From: Schistosoma haematobium
Lineage: Eukaryota; Platyhelminthes; Trematoda; Strigeidida; Schistosomatidae
NCBI RefSeq assembly: GCF_000699445.3
Contig: NC_067200.1
Coordinates: forward strand, 4,480,950 to 4,544,949
Direction of reading: 5' to 3'
DNA length: 64,000 bases
The first letter of the stretch is position 1; each line of letters begins with the position of its first letter. Made by a program: the position numbers and the translations under genes. Below are positions 24,201-36,823 of the stretch, piece after piece. The notes beneath the pieces were generated by a model that worked only from the letters and a program-made list of their open reading frames with translations, had not been told where the DNA came from and did no database searches.

Positions 24201-27200
24201 TTCCTATTTTTTCGAACTGTAGGTCCATTTGTTTTGATACAGGGGATTGCGTAATATCATTGGCTCTCACACTAACAGTTTGGCTTTAAGTCCACATTTC
24301 CCATCACTTATGACTGACTCCCTGACTGAAAGTCAATTGTAATTATGTGTACCTGGTTAAGGGTTTGCCACATAACACTGTAATAATAATAACGAATACG
24401 ATAAAAGACATAGCAATCCGGGAATCCAAAAAGCTTGATAGTCAATATATTAAATTTCAAGTAGGAATAACTCTTGTATGTATTAGCAGCAAATCATGTT
24501 CTTTGGGCAAATTGCAAACTGAATGTGAGAACAGTCAATCAAATAGTGGCGAAAACCATTGCGTAAATATAAATTTGCAAAGTACTAATGCAGTCAATTT
24601 TACGCATATGATCTATCATCTTTTTGCAGAATCACTATCTCATTTCTTTTTTGTTGTTCATCCACACTGTCAGCCGTTATGGTATTGTGTAATCAAATAA
24701 TTTTGTCATGAATATAAAATAAATCAGTCTTGATTATTTGTATCTTTCACACACACACATCTATATTTGTCTCTTTTCTTTACTCAATTTTATTTAATTC
24801 GATCAACAGATATTTAGACGTGGTGCTCATGTTGATGATCGTGACGGTTTAAGTGACATGACTTTATTACATTTTACTGCAAAATCCGGTGCATTAGGCG
24901 ATGAACAGGCTTCGTGTCGGTAAGTTTTTATGTGTCATTGAAAAGATACGTAAATCCTGTTTATATTATGTTATTAATGGACTGATTATGTCATCCAATA
25001 TCCTCAAACATTATATTTTAATTGAATGGTTGTTGTGGGAATTAGTTCAATTTATAAGTATTATTCGTTACATATCAGTCTCAGTGGACTTGTCATTAAA
25101 ATGAAGGGAAGACTGAGTGTCTGTTTCGTTTTAGTATGTGACTGCTTGAGAATGGGTACCCTCGGAACCTCTTTAAATATCGTCACTACTGATGTTCAGA
25201 CGTCAGGGGCGAGACAATTATCATCAATGGTATTAGATGATTGTCGCAATATATTGCAACGTAATTAAAGCTGTAAGTCTGCTATTAGACACTAATACAG
25301 TGGTTTTAATGTTTAAGCTTTCGACATGAAACATGCAGGTTCTAAGTCCAATGCTTGGTAACGTCGTGGACGCGTACTGCAAAGTAGTCCACTATTTGGA
25401 TCAAACATTTATTCAATGCTCCCGGGTTTTCGTTGGTATCTCAACTGAGATCGATCTGTGACGAATGCAACCTAAAAATATATTAGTCTCGTCTTTATGT
25501 TCAATCAGATTAGACAGAACAAGTTGTTCTCCAATCGAAGTGATTCAACATCATGTGTACCGTTTGTCTCCATGTTAGGTGAACATTGGAGACAACTGGA
25601 CTTGGCGCTTGTCCATAAGACGTATCTTCGGAGGACTGATGTGTTCGAACTCGTGCACAGTCAGAGATTTGACCACGCAGTTATTTCAACCGTTGCTAAT
25701 TTCCTTTAGGTTTCATATGTTTATGTTGACTAACATCTGTGTAACAACTAATATCATGTTTGCGTATTCCTTAGTACTCACATAGGTTCCTATCCTACGG
25801 GAACATCTATTCCTTTTAGATTGTAAATCTTTCTTATTGATGAGTACCAACTAATGCAAATGATATATCCAGAGCTTCTTGATAATTTCCATTAACCATA
25901 TAATACATTACTGTTATTTAATTTGATCAAAGCAATCGGTTCTTGCTGAAGTCTTTCAATTTTCAACAACACGATCACAAATCCAAATCCTACAAATTAT
26001 TTTGGCTTCGATACGTTAACATTAGTATTATATCTTATGTGAAGAGAGTGTGGTTTATTCTCGAGTAATTAAAACGATTTATAATGGGACCTCGATCTTT
26101 ATTATTTGACAAAAAAATGACTGGTTTCCACATCCCTAAGTTTGTCTCACAGTCCATCATCTACGATCTGCTATTCCACTTCAAACTTTTCATCATATTC
26201 TTCTCTGACTGCGATTGAATTTTAGAGCAACTGTTAAGTCATCATAAGACTTAACCGTTTATCAATAAAACTACTTTTTCAATGATTATGATATTGAATA
26301 CTCATAGAGATAAATAATTTAATTCAATTACCAAAGTATCAGTTTGTATGTACACATTGTAATAGATAAACGAAGGCCAAGAATAAACTACATACCCTTA
26401 AAACTCCTTAAATCCAAACAAACTAATGAATGTAAGCTGATTTGTTGAAAAATCGATAAGCGACCTATTTTCTTTATGTTAATCGATATGAACTATATTA
26501 ATACTATTATCATGTATTGTTGATGTCTTTTCTATCTTAGTTGTAATTCCTTTATTCATTCATTTTACACAAAATTGGGAAGGATATTTACTTTTGTGCG
26601 TCATGAAAAACAAACTGGATTAGTAGTAATGGTCTCGCCAAACCGTAAGCATGACTACACTGTCGAAGTAACAACTGCCCAAAGTTGGGTACTCAGAGCA
26701 GTTTTTGATGTGTTATCTCCATACATTTAGGATCTTATTTTATGCTATGAGAATCCGTGAGGCATGGTGGAGTGCGGCATTTTCAGGTTCGAACTTTTAA
26801 CTTTCCCTTCTGGTTGCGGGAAGGCAGTGTCGCTGCAGTTACTGGTTATCTACTGTCACACTCTAGTCAATTCGGCAGTATGACTTCTTTGGACCTTAAG
26901 CTACTCCTTCTGGCCTCACTATTCTTCAGATGATCTGCCTTGGATGATAGGTCCTAAAAAGCAAACGTCCTAGCCCATACTACCTTATTGAATCACTGCG
27001 ATATGCAAGACCGATTACCGCGTCAAGTTAGTAGCTACAATTGAGATGCACTAATGTAAAATTGGGTAACTTCAATAAATGCTTGTTTCTGTCAAAGCTT
27101 ACGTTATCCAAAACTATTTAATCTTCTCGAATCACTTTGTTCATCGAGCCTGGTTGGTTCTCATTTCAAGCAATTAAGATTGAAGATTTTATTCGTTACA

Positions 27201-30200
27201 GATTGATTCAGCTGTGTAAATCCATGACTTTACTAAGAATTGAAACCAAGACCTCCAGGTTTTGTGATGTTATCTGTGTTCGGTCGATAAAGCTACGTAT
27301 TGGTCTAATTCAGATAGTATGATATTATCTTCATTATCTCTATAGTTTTTTCTCTTTTTTGTTTACTTGTAATTTTATCTATTTATTTGTTTCCTTTTGA
27401 AGTATTGCTAATTATTTATTAGACGAAGGTGCTAATCTCGAAGCTCGTTGTAAATGGACTGATATGACACCGTTACATTATGCAGCTTATTTTGATTGTC
27501 CATTATTAGCTGATTTATTAATAAATCGTGGTGCATGTATATCAGCTAGAACATGTTTGATTGATCATTCTACACCGTTACATTTAGCTGCTAGTCAATT
27601 ATCATTAGGTACTGCACGTATATTAATACAAGCAGCTGATTTTTCTGTTACAAAAACTGGACAACGATATGATGCTAAAGATGCAAAAGATGGTTATGGA
27701 CGTACACCATATGGTGAGATAATTGTGGCTTTCTTTATTTATACAATTTTTTTATAATTATTTGAGTGAACAACTGTTGGGTGCAGGTACATCCAACTGA
27801 CGAGTCCTAGATAGGACGAAAAGCGTATCCTGAATCCCACTGCTGGTCACCATCCATCTTTGCTTGTAATAATCAGTCAAGTAATGTTATTATTTTTAAA
27901 GGATAACTCAGTAAAATTAATTGGTGGGAAGCACTGGATCCAGGTTTCTTGCTATTTACCACTGTTAGTGTGTGGTAACTACAATCTTCAGAGGAATCCA
28001 TGCGTGTGACTAGCTGCTTCCCAGTTACCTAACATTTTAGGATAATTCACTTTTAAATAGTGTTTTTTTCAATGAATTAATCTTAGCTGAGAAGGAAAAA
28101 CGGAATTTTTGACACAGGTTTTGCATATTAATTTGAAACTCTTGTAACTGTTCCAACTAACGATTAGTAATCTCAACGAAAGGAGAATAATGATTTTAGC
28201 TTGAATTGTTTCGGAGACTACGTAATCCAGCTACTTATATCAGTGAAATTACACAACTTCATTGATGAATTTGCCTTCTTATACGAACTCGTTACTGTTC
28301 AACTTTAGTTATTACTCATGTTTCTTTCTGTTCTGTCAGAGGTAATATTCTAAATCAGATCTTGATATAATCACCAAGACATTAAATCTAACAGTCGAAA
28401 CTTTATTGATTGGATAGTGATTAACTTATCCAACTGACATCCTTCAGTCGCTTATGCATATCTACGAATTCAGCTGCTCATGTGAAGAAAGCTAATATTC
28501 AGCACTCAACCAGATAACTGAGCCAACGAATTAGTGAACGCCTTCCTTCGTAGTTGGGAAAGGGTATCGTCAAAATAATACATAGCTCTATTATATCATA
28601 TTTGATCGATAGCGATCATGTAGTAGACATAAATAGGTCATTTAAAGTGATTTGTCGTATTCCTACTGGTTCTCCTTATGGAGTCCAATATCGTCTCTTA
28701 CATATAGCAGAAGCTATGGAAATTCGAGCTAATTATCCAAATTTTTGTATTCATAAGCAATTCGTTACACCTTTATCTTTTACTTGGCCAAATCGATTTT
28801 ATTTTCCATACTCTTTGTTCATTTATTTTTCTTTACCCCTTCCCATACTTTTTTTCATAAGTACATGCTTTATTGTCCAATCATGGATTTTATGAATGTT
28901 CTTTCAAGATCTATATTTTTCAAGTCATTGACCTATTTCCTATTACGAAGCATGAATTCAAGCTTTTATTATTCTTATCACAACTGGTACACCTGTCATC
29001 TCACACTACCGATTTGTACTCTTTACTAATTATGTTTATTTATGTAATCTATTCCACTGTTGTCACTGACTTATCAACTGCCTTAATTGGTTTAGTAATT
29101 TCTTGTATGAATATAAATATTACTGTGCTAAAAGATCCTACCTGCCCCCAAATGCCCTGGTACGGTCGAGAGTGGGGAGAGTTCTCTCTCCCTCTCGAAA
29201 TGCTCTCATGTGGCCACGCGTAAATAGCCTCTGCCAGGGAAGTCCTACATGTTATGACCTTGAATGTATGGTTTTTCTATCACACGATTTATCTACCAAT
29301 CCGAATACGACTTATACGAATCTTCACACTAGGCCAACTAATGACGTTCAACCGGTGTGGGCAGTTTAGCGTCCTTATTGGTCCTATGTCCTACGAGCCC
29401 TTCCACTTGAGTCCAGAACACAATACCAGCTTCCGAATCAGAGCAGATCGTTTATTTCAGGCATACTTGGTTTATATATCAATCACACAGACCGCAACGT
29501 ACCATAAAATAGGAAATAATATTTGTACACAAATAAGCCCAAGAAGTGGCTGTGAATGTGGGAGGCAGTAGTTAATAAACTGAACATAACTTAAGAACCG
29601 TAAATCGTACAATAATAAATTATAGGCCAAAATAAAGCTTGTCATAAGAGGGGTATAAATATACATAATGTAATTGTTGAATAGTTATACAATAAGAATA
29701 TTTATAGAATATTAGTCCATGAATAGTCCTCGAAAGTTACCTGTAATTTAATCTCCACTCGGATATAACACTACACACTGCATTCTCGTGGTAGGGGTGC
29801 TTTTTACGAAATTGAGAAGATGAAAGCGAATGTCCGGCGCTTCAACAGAGTTGGTAGACATGGAGAGTTCACCTAGGGGAGATGGAAAACCGTCATTCCA
29901 AACCAATTGTGCACATGGGCTCCAGTATCCTAAAGCAACAAATGGCGTATGAACCAATCATTGATCACCGGCTACCATGGAACTGCATCTCCTTACGTCG
30001 AGTATCGCAGCCCTCACTCATATCGAATGAGATTTGTGTGGCGCATATGTATTTGGTGCCTCCTTGTATATGTTAATATAAATAAATAAATAATCCTACC
30101 TACGAGGAAACGAATAATCATTCACTGCTAGGTGGTACACCGGTGGTCAGCAATCACTAAACAGGTAATAAAACCAAAGACAAGAAAAATGTGCAAAAAC

Positions 30201-30520
30201 AACTATTGAACCCTTGTATTTGTGTCGTTTATCTATGTAAGCCTTTTATCCAGAAGAGCCTATCGGCTTCATCTGGCTGAAAGAGCCATTGTGCATTAGA
30301 ATAAAGCCTGATGACGATCTAATTTAATATTGTTCGCTAATATATGTTTGTTCTAATTCACATTATGGAAAACACACACCATGTCGATTATTATTATCAT
30401 TATTATTTCAGAATGTCTACCGCCTTCAGGTCAACTTCCAGAACCTTTGTGTACACTACGAGATTTATTGGCTGAATTACTTCGTCCAACATCTCCACAA
30501 CAAACTGTACGTTAGTATAC

Positions 30521-30582
<62 letters not shown>

Positions 30583-33500
30583 TACATGTTCACGTTACTT
30601 CTCTTCTAATCAATTAAGACTGGATTGTTCTCAAGTCAGAACATTATTCTCATGATCTTTTACGTACATAATAAAAACATAATGTTTACTTATACCGACT
30701 AGTCATTATCATGTTTATTATTTATTTATATGAGGTAATTAAAAAATGTGGTGTAAAATACACTTAACTCATTGTAAGTAAATAAGATATGAAACGTTCT
30801 CTTGTGATGTAACCATTTGATTATAGACTTAATACGTATAATTTATAATCAATCATTCCGTAATCAATAACTTAGAACCTGAAATAAGGTGTATAGTTAT
30901 CAGCTTAACTTTATTGTAGTAAATTGGAACAATAAAATAAATAAAAGAAGCTGAATTCCAAGACAGATCAAAATGACTATTATTATATTATTATTATTTT
31001 AACACATAGATATTGGTACAAGGAGGCACCAAATACATATGCGCCACACATATCATTCGATATGTGTGACGGCTGTAATACTGCTCGGGTGCCCAAACCG
31101 AAGCATCATCAAAATGACTTATTATCAATGATAATGATTAAACATTGCGCACATTAATCAAAATGATTAAATGAGAAGGCATGTATGTAATGATGCTACG
31201 TTTGAAGAAATTACGATATCACCTAAAACCGGCGAATGGAACCAAGGTCAGCAACTCAAAAACAGAACAAGCTAAATTATTCCACTACTTCTTAACTTTG
31301 CTAACTAGAGGGAGATGACCAGATTTAGCGGAGGGAAATGTATATTCCAAAATCACCCCGGACGCATGAATAAACAAGCACACAACTCATGCGTATACAT
31401 ATAGTATGAAAATGTCCTTGGGAAACGTCACAAAATAGCGTATTAAAAGAGGAAGGTCCTTCCAAGTGGAAAATACAATCTGAAGGTAAAAATGGGCGCT
31501 TTTTTTCTAGCAAAAATAGGGAATTTAAAACTTTAAAATAAAATTACAAAAATAAGATATTTACCAAGTGATTTCTGGGGATCTGCTATCTCCAAAAGAG
31601 GTCATTAAAAATTTATGATGAATAGCAAGGTAAAAATTGGATACATTTATACCGTTGTAAATGATTTTATATCGTGTTCAGATCTCAAATAGTTAGTCTG
31701 GATTCATCAATCTATTTCAGATTAATCATCCGATAACGTTATGAATTGATGCTTTATCTTGATTTCAACAGTTGAGATCATGAGTCAATTGAAGCTAGAC
31801 AACCATGGAAAACCTGGAAGCACTGGACAGCCGTTTCGTCCTATTGTGGGATTCCTCGTGGATGCGCACTTCTGAGGAGTCCCATGATGGAAAGAAACGG
31901 CCGTCCAGTGCTTCCAGGTTTTCCATGTTGGTCTAGTTTCAATTGACTCACGATCTCAACTATTGAAATCACTACAATCTCCAAGAAACCCCTTCTGATA
32001 CTTATCTTGATTTGACCATATTTGACTTTCTTACCACCTAATTTTAAACCAGCGAACAATAATCATCAAAGTATAATTCATAAGATAACGTTCAATAATG
32101 AAACATTTCAATTAATGTCTACACAGTATCTAAGATTATTGACCTCGTTCTTGTTGTTATTATTATTGTTTTAGGAAGATATTGACATTGAAAAAAGAAT
32201 TATTCAAGCCACTTCAAATGATTATTCAACAAATTATCGAAATGAACATATTACTAACAATTATGTGAATAATCAAACTTTACCAACTGAGAATTCTCAT
32301 TCACAACAATCTACATGTAGTGGAGTTGATTGGTTAGTTGGTAAGTATTTTGCTTTAATATAATAAGAAACAATTCCCATATCATCTTTCTTCCCTTTCC
32401 CCCCCCCACCGAAAGAAGAGATGGTACTGACATGAATAACATTTGATTGTTTTAAGAAAATATTATTATGGTTTTAATGGAAAGAAATCTAACGAATATA
32501 ATCATGATAGGAAAAGAGAAAAATGTTAGAAATGGTTTCTCTTAAACGCCACCTAGTTTTGAATTCTGTTTTTGTAAGTTGAATATCCTGTGTTTGATTT
32601 CATGTGTGGATTGTAAGAATACACATTGTACTGTTAAGTATGAAACTACAATTCAATACCTGTTTCGTTATGATAAATCTTTGACATTTTTCTTGTTGAT
32701 ATTATTGTTAAATTATAGTAAATCTCTACAGAACCTGTATACATACCGTAATTGGTAATGGCTGAAATTATGCTGTTGTTGATATTCAAGACTGAATTCC
32801 GATCTCACTTCACTGACATATATATGTATCTTATGCAGATCACCTCTATACAGTCATTTTGTTATAGATATTCTCTTAGTATAGATGGATTATGGCTTTC
32901 AGTAAGGATCCAGGATGTTGGTTTTGTCTTACTTGGAACTTACCATCTGAAAGTATGTACTTCTCAGAATTGATGTTGACACAGTCTGGAATCCAACTTC
33001 TTTTGTTTCAAACGTCAGTGTGTTAATCTCTAAGCTGCAGTCTCGGAGATTTAATGATATTATATTATAGTAAATTATCGTCTATTCAGTGAATTCTACT
33101 GAAATTGCAGACAAACGGGGATCTTTAAAATAAAGCTTAGGACAGATGTACATTAGAAATGTATTAACGATGATAAAAAGTGAGACTAAATTTAGAAAAT
33201 ACTGTTAGAAAAACCAAACACGTATCGGGAAAGTGTTTATGAAAGAATTCTGAACCTGAAGATCGAGGGAGTAAGATGAAAAGTGAGAGTGTTGTGGATC
33301 ATTATGAACTATCCTGTACTAAGTGAGTCAAAGTTTCTAGTCACTGACTAAAAATTTCTACTTATTTATACGTTAAGTGTATCTTATCTATAGTCGGTTA
33401 GACGGTGAACGAAGTATCTATTAGTTACTTACATATACTATGTAACAACAGCACTTCAAACGCAATATACGTCCCCGATGTCGTAATATTAGAAAAGAGG

Positions 33501-36500
33501 TTCATTCTTGATAAAAGTAAATAGTTTCCCATTCACAGAAAAAGCCAAAAAATATGAAGTACTTCGTCGTTCGTGAAAACTGCAAATTAGTTTACAAAGA
33601 AAAAACATCCCTTTGTAACAAAATTTCTCACGTAACATCAGAAAACCTCTAATCAGATCAACGCGATTTGAGAGACATAACATAGGGATAACTGTAAATG
33701 CTTGTCCTACTATCTGTTCACATCTGTGTTTACTTCTTCACTAGTCTGAATAATTCTCTAAGAGACCATGCTTTTCTACTACCAATACAGGAAGATTTAC
33801 TTGTCGATCTGGTTGGAAAAAGGTATTTTTGCTAAAAAGGTACCTTGCTAATTCATACTAACAATTAATACTTTCTTCCTTCTGTTTTATATCATCATGG
33901 ATGATTTGAGTGTCTGGGCATCATAACAAGCACTACTTGTTGGTTGGAAATCATTTTAATGTCGTATGGTGTATCTAACTAAAGACAAACAAGTTTTCCA
34001 TTCACTTTTATGTCAACATACTTCCTAGTACTCTGAAAATAATCCTTACGAGTTACTTTTGATTTGTTTTGTGAACGCTGCTAAAATCTGGCTGGTATGT
34101 CTTTGATAGTTAATGACCATTTTGGCTAATCGCATGATGGTGGTGGCACTTGTCATTTTTAAACGGGTATATTTTCAAGAATTCGCGTGCTTCACGAAAC
34201 CAATGTTGTTATGATGCCTTCTTAGCAATTTGTTTGTTTGGTGATGTGTTTCTTCAGAAGGTTTTGAGGATATGACTGGATTTACTAACACGAAAATTTG
34301 TCAAGTTTCATCTAAAAATTGTCTCAATTTAGTTTGGGGTTTTGGTACGGTAGGCTATTTGATCTAGATTTGAGACGGACAAATACGCGAGTTCGATTAT
34401 TACTGAACAACCTTGGGGGCAGAGAAAAAACTATTGTATCATTGACCTGATAGTTTGGAAAGCTTAGAGAAGAACAATGAGAACAGTCGACTTGATCAAA
34501 ACGTTACTCGATTTTTTCCTGATTCTGACTGACTGAAAAAGGTACATAGATACACTCCTGCTCGTATTTCAGCGAGGTTGTATTCTGTTATCAAGAGTGA
34601 ATGGTCTGCGAAAAAATTGAGTTGACACTACGACTTAACTAACTATAATTTCTACTATCTTAAGAAGTAGACAACAGTCTAAGAATTATTTTTCTGCACC
34701 TGATATAAATGTCCCGTCTTTATTTTAAGACTTGAGGAATCGTTATGACTCCACTTTGTTTTCAAGAGTCGGAAAATAGAATGAAACAACAACCATGTTG
34801 CACTGGATTGTTTTCCTATAATATTCCAGTCTATCCCAGTCAGTCTCTAATGAATAGTCGTATTGCAGTAATCAAAGGTATTTTGTTAAAATCCGCTTAT
34901 GTAAATCTTGTTTCTCATGATAAAACGATTGACAATATTTATTTGAAATGAGATATCATATTTCCTGTTTATTGGTTATAATCCATGCACACAGCTGAAT
35001 CTGGTTTTTTATCACCTCGTACTAAACGTTCACCAACCAATATTCAACAACAACCAAATATTAATAATGATACGAAAAGTCCTACAACAAGTCAATCAAA
35101 GAAATTTACCGTCTCTGCAAAAGTCACTCTACAATCTATGGGTTTAGCTTTAGGCGATCGTGTTTGTATTGCACCAGGTAATTCCACACCATCATCATCA
35201 TCAGCTATACCGATCAGTGGTAAGAATCAGTCACCGTTAACAACGACAGGTGTTTCTGGTAGAATTGGTAAACTACGTTATTGTGGATCAGTTTCATTTG
35301 GTTCCGGTATATGGGTTGGTGTGGAGTTAGATGAACCAGTTGGTAGAAATAATGGTAGTGTAGCAGGAGTGAGTGTTTTCTTCTTTTTTCCCTGTTCTAA
35401 ATAACAAAAAATGTTTCTATTTTTTATTTAGGTTTTTTTTCCTAATGTTCACTTGGTTTCTGTTTTTAAAAATATACATCAAAATGTTTTTGAAGCCTCT
35501 GTGTTGCACTATCTCTAAGATCACAACTAGGGAGTCGTGAAGGATCAACAGAAGTGAATCCTGTACAAATTTATTTCATACTATGACACCATGTCATACA
35601 ATGACCACGTCTACGCTTTTCCCAACTGGTCCAAGCATCAATGCTACTTCCCTGGCGATCAGTTTATAATTAGAAATGTAAATTCGATCAAAAAGAGCCA
35701 AATATCCTACCTATCAAAATTTGTTTAACTTAGCTAAACCTAGTGTGTATTCAGTTATTATTACTTATTTACTTACTTAAACACAAACATAGGTAGAAGA
35801 AGGCACCAAATAGATATGCGCCACATAAATCATTCGATTTAAGTGAGGGCTAGAATACTGTCCGGGTGCTCAACTCGAAGCAGGTGGTTTCTTTAGTGGG
35901 CCACACCTCGAGCCTTTGACCTAAAGGTCTGATCCACAAGGCAGTGGAGCAAACGTAATGAGATGCATTCCCATAGTGGCCGGTGACTAATAATTGGTTC
36001 ATATGTCATTTGTTCCTTTAGAATCTTAGATCACATGTGCACAATTGGTTCGGAATGAGGGTTTTCCAACTCCCATAAGTGTACTCTTCGTGTCCACCAA
36101 CCCGGTTAAAGCGCCGGGCATTCGCTTTTCGTTCTTTCAATTTTGAAACAACACCTCCTCCACGAGAAGCCAGTGTGTAGGAATTCACAAGCAGTAGTTG
36201 TATGCACGTGTCCATATGAGAGCATTTCGATAGGGAGAGTTGACTCTTTCCACTCTCAGCCGTACCAGGGCATTTGGGGGGGGGGGCAGGTACTATATAA
36301 TTGGCTGATTTTTCATTTGATTTTTTTCCTATTTAATAAACTGTGTAGCTCAATTCTTGTTTTGTTTAAAATTACACATATTTCTGTACGAATGCTCAAT
36401 GATCATTAAGTGCTTTCAGATCTTCAATGGTTATCTAATTTAGCTTGGCCCCCAAGAGCCCTGGTACGGCCGAGAGTGGGATGGGTCCGCCCTCCCTCTC

Positions 36501-36764
36501 GAAATGCTCTCACACGGCCACGCGTATACAGCCTCTGCCAGGGAAGTCCTACTCACTGCCTTCTCGCCTTGTGTGTCAGACCTTTAGGTCAAAGGCTCGG
36601 GGTGTGGCCCCTAAGATAACCACCTGCTTCGGTCTGGGCACCCGGGCAGTATCACAGCACACACTCAAACGATAAACTCTCTATATCTATGGAAACTACT
36701 TTTCTCGCTTCGAATAACAATCAAATGATTCAAATTATTATCATTACTTTTGTTATTATTATTA

Positions 36765-36823
<59 letters not shown>

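Larger units (their letters stand above)
23427..24809 (+). other. CLIP-like intron with RTE fragment and an open frame
   Basis: An RTE 3' fragment (minus) occupies about 23535-24125. The 117-codon open frame at 24347-24700 follows and is listed separately. Confidence 0.55.
27714..30411 (+). other. CLIP-like intron with ribozyme SINE, Penelope end and nested SINE-like element
   Basis: In order: an Sm-alpha-like hammerhead piece (27770-27865), a Penelope-like 3' end (28550-29130), an RTE-tailed element (29135-30100) interrupted by an RTE leader fragment (29262-29765). The remaining sequence has no recognised feature. Confidence 0.6.
30507..32174 (+). other. CLIP-like intron with repeat tail and SINE palindrome
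   Basis: Holds the AT run, an RTE-type tail fragment (30992-31110, minus) and the inverted SINE pair (31780-31985). The stretch 31110-31760 shows nothing recognisable. Confidence 0.55.
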
